Part shown: positions 18,842-25,874 of the stretch, piece by piece
Numbering within the stretch: the stretch's first letter is position 1
How the letters are laid out: the number at the start of each line of letters is the position of its first letter
Origin: Pseudovibrio flavus
Lineage (GTDB): Bacteria; Pseudomonadota; Alphaproteobacteria; Rhizobiales; Stappiaceae
Length of the DNA: 49,473 nucleotides
Assembly: GCF_009711345.1 (NCBI RefSeq)
Contig: NZ_SMMA01000059.1
Coordinates: 1-49,473, forward strand
Direction: 5' to 3'
Notes under the pieces: generated by a model
The model's input: only the letters and a program-made list of their open reading frames with translations
Database searches by the model: none
Told to the model about the DNA's origin: nothing
Made by a program: the position numbers and the translations under genes

Positions 18842-18935
18842 AACACGGGACAGATATCCAGGCCGCTAGGGAGGGGACGCGGCCTATAGTGTTGGGGCAA
18901 TGGATATCCGTCCAATGCACTGATTAGCCCAAGGG
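18805..18935 (-). ncRNA. candidate structured small RNA on the minus strand
   Basis: No protein gene reads into the strong minus-strand terminator at 18803-18841, yet the upstream ~95 nt is highly structured. On the minus strand a 12-bp stem pairs 18913-18902 with 18859-18848; its only imperfection is a G-U pair that would be A-C on the plus strand, favouring minus-strand transcription. It encloses a GGCCGC/GCGGCC hairpin (18861-18884). A further hairpin TAGCCC-TT-GGGCTA lies at 18925-18938. The loops of the inner and terminator hairpins both expose CCUCCC-like anti-Shine-Dalgarno sequence, as in several alphaproteobacterial sRNAs. A TATAGA at 18939-18944 could be a -10, but no good -35 is seen. 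The 5' end is approximate. Confidence 0.6.
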
Positions 18936-19073
18936 CTATCTATAAAAATTAGTCACCCCCTGCCGAAGCATTGGGTTTTCGCCCGTTTTCCGGGTCTCAT
19001 TCTTTTCCATCTTTCGATGGATGGGGTCACGTGCATCAGGAGCCAAACTCCTGTGGTGAGCTTTATTCTTTTT

Positions 19074-19087
19074 ATTGGTCTACCAAT
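19074..19087. promoter_or_regulatory. GntR-type operator-like palindrome, copy 1
   Basis: ATTGGT-CT-ACCAAT is a perfect inverted repeat apart from its central dinucleotide. The TTGGT-N2-ACCAA layout resembles operators of GntR/FCD regulators such as UxuR/ExuR. No GntR gene is nearby. Confidence 0.5.
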
Positions 19088-19284
19088 ATGAATATCGGCC
19101 GACAATTCCATTCGGAATGTCGATTTTCTAGACCTCGATCATGTTCAAAAAATGGCATTACGCCGCCTTAAAACGATATTCAATAAAAGTTTTCGTCGCA
19201 GGCTCCGTAAGTCACAAGACTATCGCTAATCTACGAAAATTTACGCCTCTACTCAGCGCGGGCTTACATCATGAGGCAAAAGAA

Positions 19285-19333
19285 ATATCACACAAATCAA
19301 CACCTTGTGATATACTATTGGTTGCGTGATATA
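19285..19333. repeat. short inverted and direct repeats GTGATATA
   Basis: ATATCACA (19285-19292) and TGTGATAT (19306-19313) form an 8-bp inverted repeat. GTGATATA at 19307-19314 recurs at 19326-19333, 19 bp on, about two helical turns. It may be a regulator-binding array; the target gene is unclear. Confidence 0.4.
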
Positions 19334-19487
19334 TATTTAAAATTGCAACACCTGCATGTTCCACCAAGCGCGACTTACATTAGAACTCTCAAACTCCTAG
19401 CCCACTCCCCTTAGGAAGCGAAGCAGACAGGGCCTATTATTGGAGTGCTGCCAATTGGCCAAAGTTGGCGCTCTAAAGCCGTCATTA

Positions 19488-19499
19488 TTGGTAGACCAA
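19488..19499. promoter_or_regulatory. GntR-type operator-like palindrome, copy 2
   Basis: TTGGTAGACCAA is the exact reverse complement of the 12-bp core of copy 1 (19075-19086), and its flanks (TAT before, AATAAAG after) also match in that inverted orientation. Confidence 0.5.
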
Positions 19500-19786
19500 A
19501 ATAAAGAAACGCACCTTGTTAAGGGCATTTCCATCGCCTGTGGCGTGCTCTGTTAGTCTGACAGAACAGGAGAGACTCTTGCCCCCAACATAGTAGGGCG
19601 TACAAATTTTAGATTCCTGTTCGTTTTAATTACTCACTACTATGAGGTGGACATTTGTGAAAACAGTTATGAGCCAGATAACGCAGAGGAATAATGAACG
19701 CATTTTTTATCCAATAAATTATTGATTTAATTAAATTAATCAAACTCCCCTAAAATCTCTGAAATAGGCACCTTTGCGCTTAAGGT

Positions 19787-19903
19787 CTATGAGTTTTTCT
19801 TAGCTGTGGCTTTTTGCTTGCAGCGGGCTGTTTTGAATACCCGGCTATTGCTGTCACGAAGACGTACGCTTGCCATAATTTGATTACAGTCCTCACAGAC
19901 CAT
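19787..19903 (-). CDS. possible 38-aa cysteine-containing protein, antisense to the csp leader
   Basis: A short frame begins MVCEDCNQIMASVRLRD and ends with a lysine-rich tail. It has a CXXC pair (C3, C6) and one later cysteine, is strongly basic, and AAAGG lies about 9 nt before the ATG. Codon choice looks ordinary for this genome. It would be divergent from csp, starting 46 bp from the csp ATG. I do not recognise a family; a small zinc-binding protein is possible, chance is also possible. Confidence 0.3.
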   Translation of the reverse strand: MVCEDCNQIMASVRLRDSNSRVFKTARCKQKATAKKNS

Positions 19904-19949
19904 CTGCTTGCCTTTGCAGGCTACACTTTTAGGAAAGAGGACATTTCCA

Positions 19950-20162
19950 ATGCGCCAGAATGGCACTTTGAAGTTTTTCAACCACGATCGTGGTTTCGGT
20001 TTCATCACTCCAAAAGATGGCGGCAAAGACGTTTTCGTCCACATCACCGCCTTTGAGCGGGCAGCTCTAGCAGTACCAACAGAGGGCGCATCGCTGACCT
20101 TTGAAACAGAAGACGACAAGCGTGGTCGCGGCAAGCAGGCAACTCAGATCGAACTGGTATAG
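19950..20162 (+). CDS. cold-shock protein, CspA family
   Basis: 70-residue single-stranded nucleic-acid-binding protein of the cold-shock domain fold. RNP1 is KGFGFI-like (RGFGFITP at about 12-19) and RNP2 is DVFVHI (27-32). Residue 1 is the ATG at 19950, chosen because AAAGAGGA lies upstream and the family begins with MxxGTLKFF; an earlier in-frame ATG adds 14 non-homologous residues. It is monocistronic, closed by a strong terminator. Likely an RNA chaperone; cold induction cannot be read from the sequence, although the AT-rich upstream region and possible long leader fit csp genes. Confidence 0.93.
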   Translation: MRQNGTLKFFNHDRGFGFITPKDGGKDVFVHITAFERAALAVPTEGASLTFETEDDKRGRGKQATQIELV

Positions 20163-20180
20163 CCGGTTTTTCATTGAAGC

Positions 20181-20226
20181 ATTGCAGCAGGTAAGAGCTT
20201 CCACACCTGCTGCAATCGCTGTTTTT
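20181..20226 (+). terminator. csp intrinsic terminator
   Basis: ATTGCAGCAGGT (20181-20192) pairs perfectly with ACCTGCTGCAAT (20205-20216), and GTTTTT follows at 20221. Confidence 0.88.
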
Positions 20227-20344
20227 AACAGTAGCATTGGAATTATCTGTTCAACCTGTGGCTACTAAGCTTTTCTAAAATTTCCGAATATGACAATACA
20301 AAGCTAGCTAAACCTCTTGAATTCGGAACGGCTTGGAGGCCCAT

Positions 20345-20908
20345 TTGCCTAGCGACACTAAACCTTCTTCCACGCGCCACCGCATTATCAATGCAGCGAT
20401 TGAGGTTGTGAGCGAGCATGGCGGGCCTACGTTTTCTTTAGAAGAGGTCGCGAAGAAGGCTGGCATTTCCAAGGGCGGACTGCTTTACAACTTCCCCACC
20501 AAAGCCGCGCTTATCAAGGGCATGATCCAGCAGTTTGTTGGTGAACTGCAAGCCATGATGGAGAAGTCTGAAGCGCAGATTGCAGACGACCCGTACCCTA
20601 ACAAGCTGGCTCGGGCGATGCTGGTGAGCCTCAAGGACGTTATTCTTCAAGAATCCAAACCAAAGCTCGGCATTGTCGCTGCTATTGGAGAGGACGGAAG
20701 CGTTCTAGACCCTATCCGCCAGTTTAATGAGGAACTGTTTGCGCGCATTGAGGCTGAGTCTGACAACCCTAACCTTGCCCGCACAGTATACTTTGCGGTT
20801 GAGGGCATACGCGCAACGCGCTTCTTTACCTTGATGCCTCTTTCCGATCAGCAGACCGCCGAGCAGCTTGACCGGATGATTGATGCACTAAAGAACGACA
20901 CTCTTTAG
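20345..20908 (+). CDS. TetR/AcrR-family transcriptional regulator
   Basis: 187-residue regulator. The N-terminal HTH reads RIINAAIEVVSEHGG then VAKKAGISKGGLLYNFPTKAAL; the C-terminal domain is the ligand-binding helical part with unknown ligand. I use a TTG start at 20345 because GGAGG stands 5 nt before it; a TTG 12 nt earlier overlaps that site. A TRAP-type binding protein gene follows 83 nt downstream on the same strand, so it may be part of the same locus and be a target, but I see no operator palindrome between them. Confidence 0.86.
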   Translation: MPSDTKPSSTRHRIINAAIEVVSEHGGPTFSLEEVAKKAGISKGGLLYNFPTKAALIKGMIQQFVGELQAMMEKSEAQIADDPYPNKLARAMLVSLKDVILQESKPKLGIVAAIGEDGSVLDPIRQFNEELFARIEAESDNPNLARTVYFAVEGIRATRFFTLMPLSDQQTAEQLDRMIDALKNDTL

Positions 20909-20991
20909 GTGTATTTCACTAGACTGCTATTTCAAGTTATCGACCAATACGGCTAAACTCCTATGTAAAATTATCAGGAGTGGAGCGAGTC

Positions 20992-22071
20992 GTGAAACGT
21001 AGAACTTTTCTGACAGGCCTTGGTGCCGCCGCTACAGGCGCTACTTTAGCCTCCCCTGCCATTGCAACGGGCAATCTCGAGATCAAGCTCGTCGGCGCAT
21101 TTCCAAAAGGGTTTCCCGGTGTTGGCACATCGGCAGAACGCTTGGCAAAGCGCATTGAGGCTATGTCTGATGGCACCATAAAGGTCGCCTATCATGGGGG
21201 CGGTGAGATTGTTCCTCCCTTCGAGGTTTTCTCTGCTGTTTCCTCCGGCACAGTAGAGATCGGCCACAACGCGCCGTACTATCAGGTCGGACAGATCCGC
21301 TCCACGATGTACTTCACTGCTATGCCTTACGGGCTGGACGCAACAGAACAGTCCGGCTGGCTACGCTACGGCGGCGGACAAGAGCTCTGGGATGAGGCAT
21401 ACGCACCCTTCGGCGTAAAGCCGTTTTATGCTGGCAACTCTGGCACTCAGGCCGGTGGTTGGTTCAAGAAGCCAATCGAGAAGCTTGACGATCTTGTGGG
21501 CCTAAAGATGCGCATCGCTGGCCTTGGCGGCGACATCATGCGCAGGTTGGGCGTCAGTACGGTGCTCACCCCACCGCCAGAAATCTACCCTGCCCTTCAG
21601 TCTGGCGTTGTTGATGCAGCCGAGTTCGTTGGCCCATGGAACGATATGGCTCTGGGCCTCTATCGCATCGCGCCTTACTACTACTTGCCTGCCTTCCACG
21701 AGCCGGGCGCGGGCCTTGAGATGATCGTCAACAAAGACTTCTACGAGGGGCTGACCGCTCAGCAGCAGACAATTCTTGCAAACGCTGCGATGGCACAAGC
21801 AGAAGATACGACAGCTGAGTTCCGCTACAACAACGCCCGTGTTCTAACTGCCATGATAGAACAGGGCGCGAAGGTCTCGGCCTTCCCTCCGGATGTTGTT
21901 GAAGCTCTTGGAGAAGCAACGCGGGAAATTCTGGCGGCCTATCCGGGTGATGATGAGCTAACCCAGCGCATCCATAACTCCTACATCGAGTTCATGCGAC
22001 AAGCCGCCTTCTACGCCAAAAACGTTGAAGGCCAGCTCTACAAGGACCGCGCGACAGTCTGGGGCGTATAA
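20992..22071 (+). CDS. orphan TRAP transporter solute-binding protein (DctP/TakP-like), Tat-exported
   Basis: 359-residue periplasmic receptor. It begins with a twin-arginine type signal (KRRTFLTGLG, hydrophobic stretch, ASPAIA cleavage region). The mature part resembles TakP-like 2-oxoacid binders, with LKMRIAGLGGDIMRRLG, IYPALQSGVVDAAEFVGPWND and an APYYYLPAFHEPG block. GTG 20992 is preferred over GTG 20980 because AGGAG lies 11 nt upstream and the Tat motif is then N-terminal. No dctQ/dctM membrane genes are present in the window, so its membrane partner must lie elsewhere. The ligand (2-oxoacid or related carboxylate) is an inference from resemblance. Confidence 0.88.
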   Translation: MKRRTFLTGLGAAATGATLASPAIATGNLEIKLVGAFPKGFPGVGTSAERLAKRIEAMSDGTIKVAYHGGGEIVPPFEVFSAVSSGTVEIGHNAPYYQVGQIRSTMYFTAMPYGLDATEQSGWLRYGGGQELWDEAYAPFGVKPFYAGNSGTQAGGWFKKPIEKLDDLVGLKMRIAGLGGDIMRRLGVSTVLTPPPEIYPALQSGVVDAAEFVGPWNDMALGLYRIAPYYYLPAFHEPGAGLEMIVNKDFYEGLTAQQQTILANAAMAQAEDTTAEFRYNNARVLTAMIEQGAKVSAFPPDVVEALGEATREILAAYPGDDELTQRIHNSYIEFMRQAAFYAKNVEGQLYKDRATVWGV

Positions 22072-22086
22072 CCAACGAAGTTTGTG

Positions 22087-22110
22087 GGAGGCGGTCAAAC
22101 CGCCTCCTTC
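22087..22110 (+). terminator. hairpin after TRAP binding-protein gene
   Basis: GGAGGCGGT (22087-22095) and ACCGCCTCC (22099-22107) form a perfect 9-bp stem with a CAA loop. Only TTCC follows, so the T-tract is poor. Confidence 0.65.
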
Positions 22111-22184
22111 CATAATCAGGCAAAACAAGGCCACATTCATCTTCGTCATTGACGAGGTCTGCAAAGCTGCTCATAAGGTGCGCC

Positions 22185-23366
22185 ATGCAGAAAAGAGATG
22201 TCATTGTGCTTGGCGCTGGCGCCGCTGGTTTGATGTGTGCCATAGAAGCCGGAAAACGTGGACGGTCCGTCCTTGTACTGGACCATGCTGCGCGCCCCGC
22301 AGAGAAGATCCGCATTTCTGGCGGTGGTCGGTGTAACTTCACCAACCTGCACGCTTCTCCAGCCAACTATCTTGGCAAGAACCCTCGTTTCTGCGTTTCT
22401 GCACTAAAGCGCTACACCCAGCACGACTTCATCAAGCTTGTCGACTCCTACCGCATTCCGTGGCACGAGAAGACACTTGGGCAGCTATTTTGCGACAACC
22501 GCTCGCAAGACATCATCGACATGCTACTGACCGAGCTGGAAAAGGCTCGCGCAAAGCTATCTCTTGAAACCAAGATCATCTCTGTTTCGAAGCAGGCAGA
22601 TGGCAGCTTTCATCTAGAGACCTCGAAAGGCGCCTACACCTGCCAGTCTTTGGTGATCGCCACTGGTGGGCCGTCTATTCCAAAGATGGGCGCAACAGGC
22701 TTCGGCTATGAGGTTGCCAAACAGTTCGGTCTTCCGGTACTTGCGCCTCGCGCAGCTTTGGTTCCGCTAACGTTCAGCGAACAAATGAAGGAAAAGACCA
22801 AGCACCTGTCCGGTGTTTCGGTGGATGCTGTGGTGACCTTCGGCAAGACCAAATTCCGCGAGGGTTTGCTTTTCACCCATCGCGGCTTATCCGGTCCGTC
22901 TATTTTGCAAATCTCTTCTTACTGGAATGAGGGTGAGCCGATCCGCGTGAACCTGTTACCGGACGGCGATGTATTTTCTGCCCTAAAGGAAGCAAGAGGT
23001 AAGTCTCCTAAGCAAGATGTCCGCACAGCCCTAACAGAGCTGCTACCAAAACGCCTTGCTCAGTTTCTATCCGAGGAAGAAAAACTCGGCGGCCGCTTGG
23101 CAGACCATTCCGATAAAGCTTTTAGAAAGATCGCGGCTCTTGTTCATGAGTGGAACGTCAAACCAGTGGGCACCGAAGGCTACCGCACCGCTGAGGTGAC
23201 CATCGGCGGTGTCGATACAGATGCCCTTTCCTCCAAAACGATGGAATCGAAAGACGTACCGGGCCTATACTTCATTGGTGAGGTTGTTGATGTAACCGGC
23301 CATCTAGGTGGGTTTAACTTCCAGTGGGCATGGGCATCCGGCCACGCAGCTGGGCAGTTTGTTTGA
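22185..23366 (+). CDS. HI0933/YhiN-type FAD-dependent flavoprotein (aminoacetone-oxidase-like family)
   Basis: 393-residue flavoprotein. It carries GAGAAG (10-15), ISGGGRCNFTN (about 47-57), and the C-terminal VTIGGVDTDALSSKTMESKDVPGLYFIGEVVDVTGHLGGFNFQWAWASG signature, split here into its VTIGGVDTD and GGFNFQWAWASG blocks. The family is widespread, often annotated aminoacetone oxidase or TIGR00275; in-vivo role is uncertain. ATG 22185 follows AAGGTG; the longer frame from 22149 adds 12 non-conserved residues. It is a distant paralogue of the 17551 gene. Confidence 0.88.
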   Translation: MQKRDVIVLGAGAAGLMCAIEAGKRGRSVLVLDHAARPAEKIRISGGGRCNFTNLHASPANYLGKNPRFCVSALKRYTQHDFIKLVDSYRIPWHEKTLGQLFCDNRSQDIIDMLLTELEKARAKLSLETKIISVSKQADGSFHLETSKGAYTCQSLVIATGGPSIPKMGATGFGYEVAKQFGLPVLAPRAALVPLTFSEQMKEKTKHLSGVSVDAVVTFGKTKFREGLLFTHRGLSGPSILQISSYWNEGEPIRVNLLPDGDVFSALKEARGKSPKQDVRTALTELLPKRLAQFLSEEEKLGGRLADHSDKAFRKIAALVHEWNVKPVGTEGYRTAEVTIGGVDTDALSSKTMESKDVPGLYFIGEVVDVTGHLGGFNFQWAWASGHAAGQFV

Positions 23367-23390
23367 TTGTGCGCTGAAGACCGTTTTTAT

Positions 23391-24302
23391 CTAGAGAGTT
23401 ACCGTGCCAGCCACCCAAAACTCGTTTTTCCTCGCAGAAATGCGGGTGGCTAGAAAGTCCACGAAGAGGCGAACACGGGCAGTGTTGCGCAGGTCTCTAT
23501 GCAGCAGAAGCCAGAGGCTTCTGTAGGGCAGCGGTTTTTGGAACGGGGCACGGATGAGGTCTGGATGACGGTCTCCCAGATTACATGCGAGATAGGCCAT
23601 CCCCAATCCAGATGCTGCAAGGGTTATTAGCGGCACCAGTTCCGACACGCGGTGACGAAGCGTGGCTTTTGGGTAGAAGCTAGACTGTAACCAAGGCGCG
23701 GTCACAGCTTCCTCCGCCTCATGCCAACCAATAAACTGCAGGCCTTCTCCCTCATTGTCAGTTATTTGCTCTGCATAGCGGCGCGAGCAATAGGCAGCCT
23801 GAGACATTTGCACCAGCTTACGGCCAACAACATCCTGCGTAACTTCGCTTGATACGCGCAAGCTCACATCCGCTTCGCGACGAGTGAGATCTGCAATGGA
23901 GTTAGAGAACGTTAGGTTAAGCTCAATCTCCGGATATTGATGAGAAAACGCTGATAGGTCGTCCATAATTGACGTCATCGCAAGCCCGTGTGGCATGCTC
24001 ACGTATATCGTCCCGCGCGGTTCAGCATCACGCCCTACAATGACGCGCGATGCTGCATGCATTTCCTCTTCCACCTTCTGCGCATAAGGCAGCAGATCTT
24101 CGCCCAACTGTGTCAGCACCAGCCCCGCTTTTGAGCGGTCGAACAAGCGACTTCCAACCCGCTCTTCCAGCACTTCGATCCGCCTTGCCAGAGTTGTGTG
24201 GTTTACGCGGATATTGCTGGCGCCACCCCTGATGGTTCCACTTCGAGCAACGGCTAGAAAGTACTTCAAGTCGTCCCAGTTCAACGAATAACTTTCGTGC
24301 AT
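23391..24302 (-). CDS. LysR-family transcriptional regulator
   Basis: 303-residue LysR-type regulator with the HTH at about 6-65 (LKYFLAVARSGTIRGGASNIRVNHTTLARRIEVLEERVG, given here as key span) and a substrate-binding effector domain. It is divergent from an SDR gene 120 bp away, the usual LysR arrangement, so it probably controls SDR-DUF4345. Start is uncertain among ATGs at 24356, 24326 and 24302; I favour 24302 because the HTH then begins near the N-terminus. Effector unknown. Confidence 0.85.
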   Translation of the reverse strand: MHESYSLNWDDLKYFLAVARSGTIRGGASNIRVNHTTLARRIEVLEERVGSRLFDRSKAGLVLTQLGEDLLPYAQKVEEEMHAASRVIVGRDAEPRGTIYVSMPHGLAMTSIMDDLSAFSHQYPEIELNLTFSNSIADLTRREADVSLRVSSEVTQDVVGRKLVQMSQAAYCSRRYAEQITDNEGEGLQFIGWHEAEEAVTAPWLQSSFYPKATLRHRVSELVPLITLAASGLGMAYLACNLGDRHPDLIRAPFQKPLPYRSLWLLLHRDLRNTARVRLFVDFLATRISARKNEFWVAGTVTL

Positions 24303-24422
24303 GCGGCCCGCTCTTTGATGGTTCATTTTTGAAACACAGCGTCCATTTTTACCCATCTACCCATCAAAATTCAACCATCGTACGTTCTCTGCATCAAACA
24401 CAACCATTCGAGAGTTATTCAG

Positions 24423-25361
24423 ATGAACCCCGTAAATTCCGTTTTGATTACTGGAGCAAATGCAGGTCTAGGCCGAGAAGCTGCCCGTCAACTTGCAGGT
24501 ATAAGCAGCATTGAGAAAATCTATCTCGCGTGCCGAAGCAAAGACAAAGCCCTTGCGGCCAAAGCAGCGCTGGAACGCGAAACAAAAAGGTCCATTTTCG
24601 AGATAATCCTGATGGATGTCTCTGACCCATCCTCGGTTCGCGGTGCTGTTGCCGCAATGAAAAAGCCCGTTGATGCGCTGCTGTTGAATGCCGGTGGTAT
24701 GGGAGGCAGATCGTCCAATGCGATGACCACGCATGGCGTGACAAGCATCTACGCCGTGAACGTTTTGGGTCACGTTGTGCTGGTGGATGAAATGCTGGAG
24801 CGACAGCTGATCACCTCCACCGTTGTTTACGCAGGTTCCGAGGCTGCACGGGGTATACCCAAAATGGGCGTTCCGAGACCGGCACTTCGCTCTGCGACCG
24901 TCGATGAATTCCGCGCTATGGCGGACGGTAGAACCTTCACCGAAAGCAGTGACCCGATGGAAGCATACGCGGGTATTAAGCTGACTGCTGCTCTTTGGAT
25001 GTCTTCAATGGCTCGCAAGCACCCTCACCTGCGCTTTGTTACCATGAGCCCGGGCGGGACGACCGGCACCAATGGTATGGACGATCTGCCGTTTCTCAAG
25101 AAGCTGTTCTTCAAGCATATTGGCGGTGTGCTTATGCCAATGCTGGGCATGATGCACGGCATTGAGGATGGCGCAAAACGCTATGTTGATGCGCTGTTAG
25201 ACCCAAAGTTTGAAAGTGGCTCTTTTTACGCAAGTGCCGGTGAGGCCGCCGTTGGCAAACTGGTGGATCAAGCCACCCTCTTCCCGACCCTTGGGGACCC
25301 CCTCGTTCAAGATAACGCCAATCTGGCGGTTCATCAGATTGTCACCGTCCAAGCATCCTAA
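24423..25361 (+). CDS. short-chain dehydrogenase/reductase, 312 aa
   Basis: NAD(P)-dependent SDR with TGANAGLG (10-17), NAG (89-91), catalytic S139, Y182 and K186 (YAGIK). It is longer than a classical SDR, in the protochlorophyllide-reductase/WW-oxidoreductase-like group (a GTTGTNG segment near residue 215). Weak ribosome site (GAGAG). It sits 32 nt before the DUF4345 gene and divergent from the LysR gene; substrate unknown. Confidence 0.85.
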   Translation: MNPVNSVLITGANAGLGREAARQLAGISSIEKIYLACRSKDKALAAKAALERETKRSIFEIILMDVSDPSSVRGAVAAMKKPVDALLLNAGGMGGRSSNAMTTHGVTSIYAVNVLGHVVLVDEMLERQLITSTVVYAGSEAARGIPKMGVPRPALRSATVDEFRAMADGRTFTESSDPMEAYAGIKLTAALWMSSMARKHPHLRFVTMSPGGTTGTNGMDDLPFLKKLFFKHIGGVLMPMLGMMHGIEDGAKRYVDALLDPKFESGSFYASAGEAAVGKLVDQATLFPTLGDPLVQDNANLAVHQIVTVQAS

Positions 25362-25393
25362 TTTCAAATCATTTCAAAACTGGAGATTTTTCA

Positions 25394-25765
25394 ATGGAAA
25401 CCCTTTTTCAAATTCTCGTTGGCGCGGCTACCCTCATGCTTCTGGGCCTTGGTACAACTTCCATGTTCGCCCCGCGCAAGATGACTAAAAACTTCGCGCT
25501 GGAACCGATTGGGGCAGCCGGATTGAACACCATTCGCTCTGTGATTGGCGGTCTATTCCTGACTAGCGTGGCTCTTCTAGCCTACGGCCTTATTACGGGC
25601 ACCAGCCAAACATTCGTTGTTGTAGCTTTGTTGCTAGGCGTAGTCGCGCTGGGACGCTTAGTCGGCATTCTTGCAGATGGTTTTGACAAGGCTGTCGTAC
25701 CGCCTCTGCTGGTTGAATTCGTGATGGTGGCAATTCTGCTTGGTGCGTATTTTCAGCCATTCTGA
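25394..25765 (+). CDS. DUF4345-like small membrane protein
   Basis: 123-residue hydrophobic protein with four predicted transmembrane segments (about 5-25, 48-68, 73-91 and 100-120). Layout matches the DUF4345 family of four-helix membrane proteins with no assigned function. ATG follows TGGAGA with good spacing. Likely co-transcribed with the upstream SDR. Confidence 0.75.
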   Translation: METLFQILVGAATLMLLGLGTTSMFAPRKMTKNFALEPIGAAGLNTIRSVIGGLFLTSVALLAYGLITGTSQTFVVVALLLGVVALGRLVGILADGFDKAVVPPLLVEFVMVAILLGAYFQPF

Positions 25766-25825
25766 AGCACAGAGTTTCTCAAGCTCGTGGCAGAGCGAGG
25801 ACCGTTTAACTGAACAAAAAACTAT

Positions 25826-25870
25826 CCCAGTCACGCTTCTTTTACCGAAAAGCGTGACTGGGTGTTTTAA
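25826..25870. terminator. bidirectional terminator
   Basis: CCCAGTCACGCTT and AAGCGTGACTGGG form a perfect 13-bp stem (25826-25862). On the plus strand TGTTTT follows, on the minus strand ATAGTTTTTT follows. It serves the convergent DUF4345 and saccharopine-dehydrogenase-like genes. Confidence 0.92.
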
Positions 25871-25874
25871 CTCA

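Larger units (their letters stand above)
18942..19786. other. 845-bp gene-poor, AT-rich interval
   Basis: Only short open frames of about 60 codons without ribosome sites are present. The interval holds two self-complementary TTGGT-N2-ACCAA sites (19075 and 19488), a GTGATATA direct repeat with an 8-bp inverted repeat (19285-19333), and an AT-rich imperfect palindrome (19722-19743). It looks like regulatory or decayed sequence; no recognisable pseudogene or mobile-element protein remnant was found. Confidence 0.6.

Noticed and set aside
18971-19329. Two short open frames of about 60-66 codons in the gene-poor interval
   Set aside because: No ribosome-binding site, no recognisable sequence pattern and poor codon character; treated as chance.
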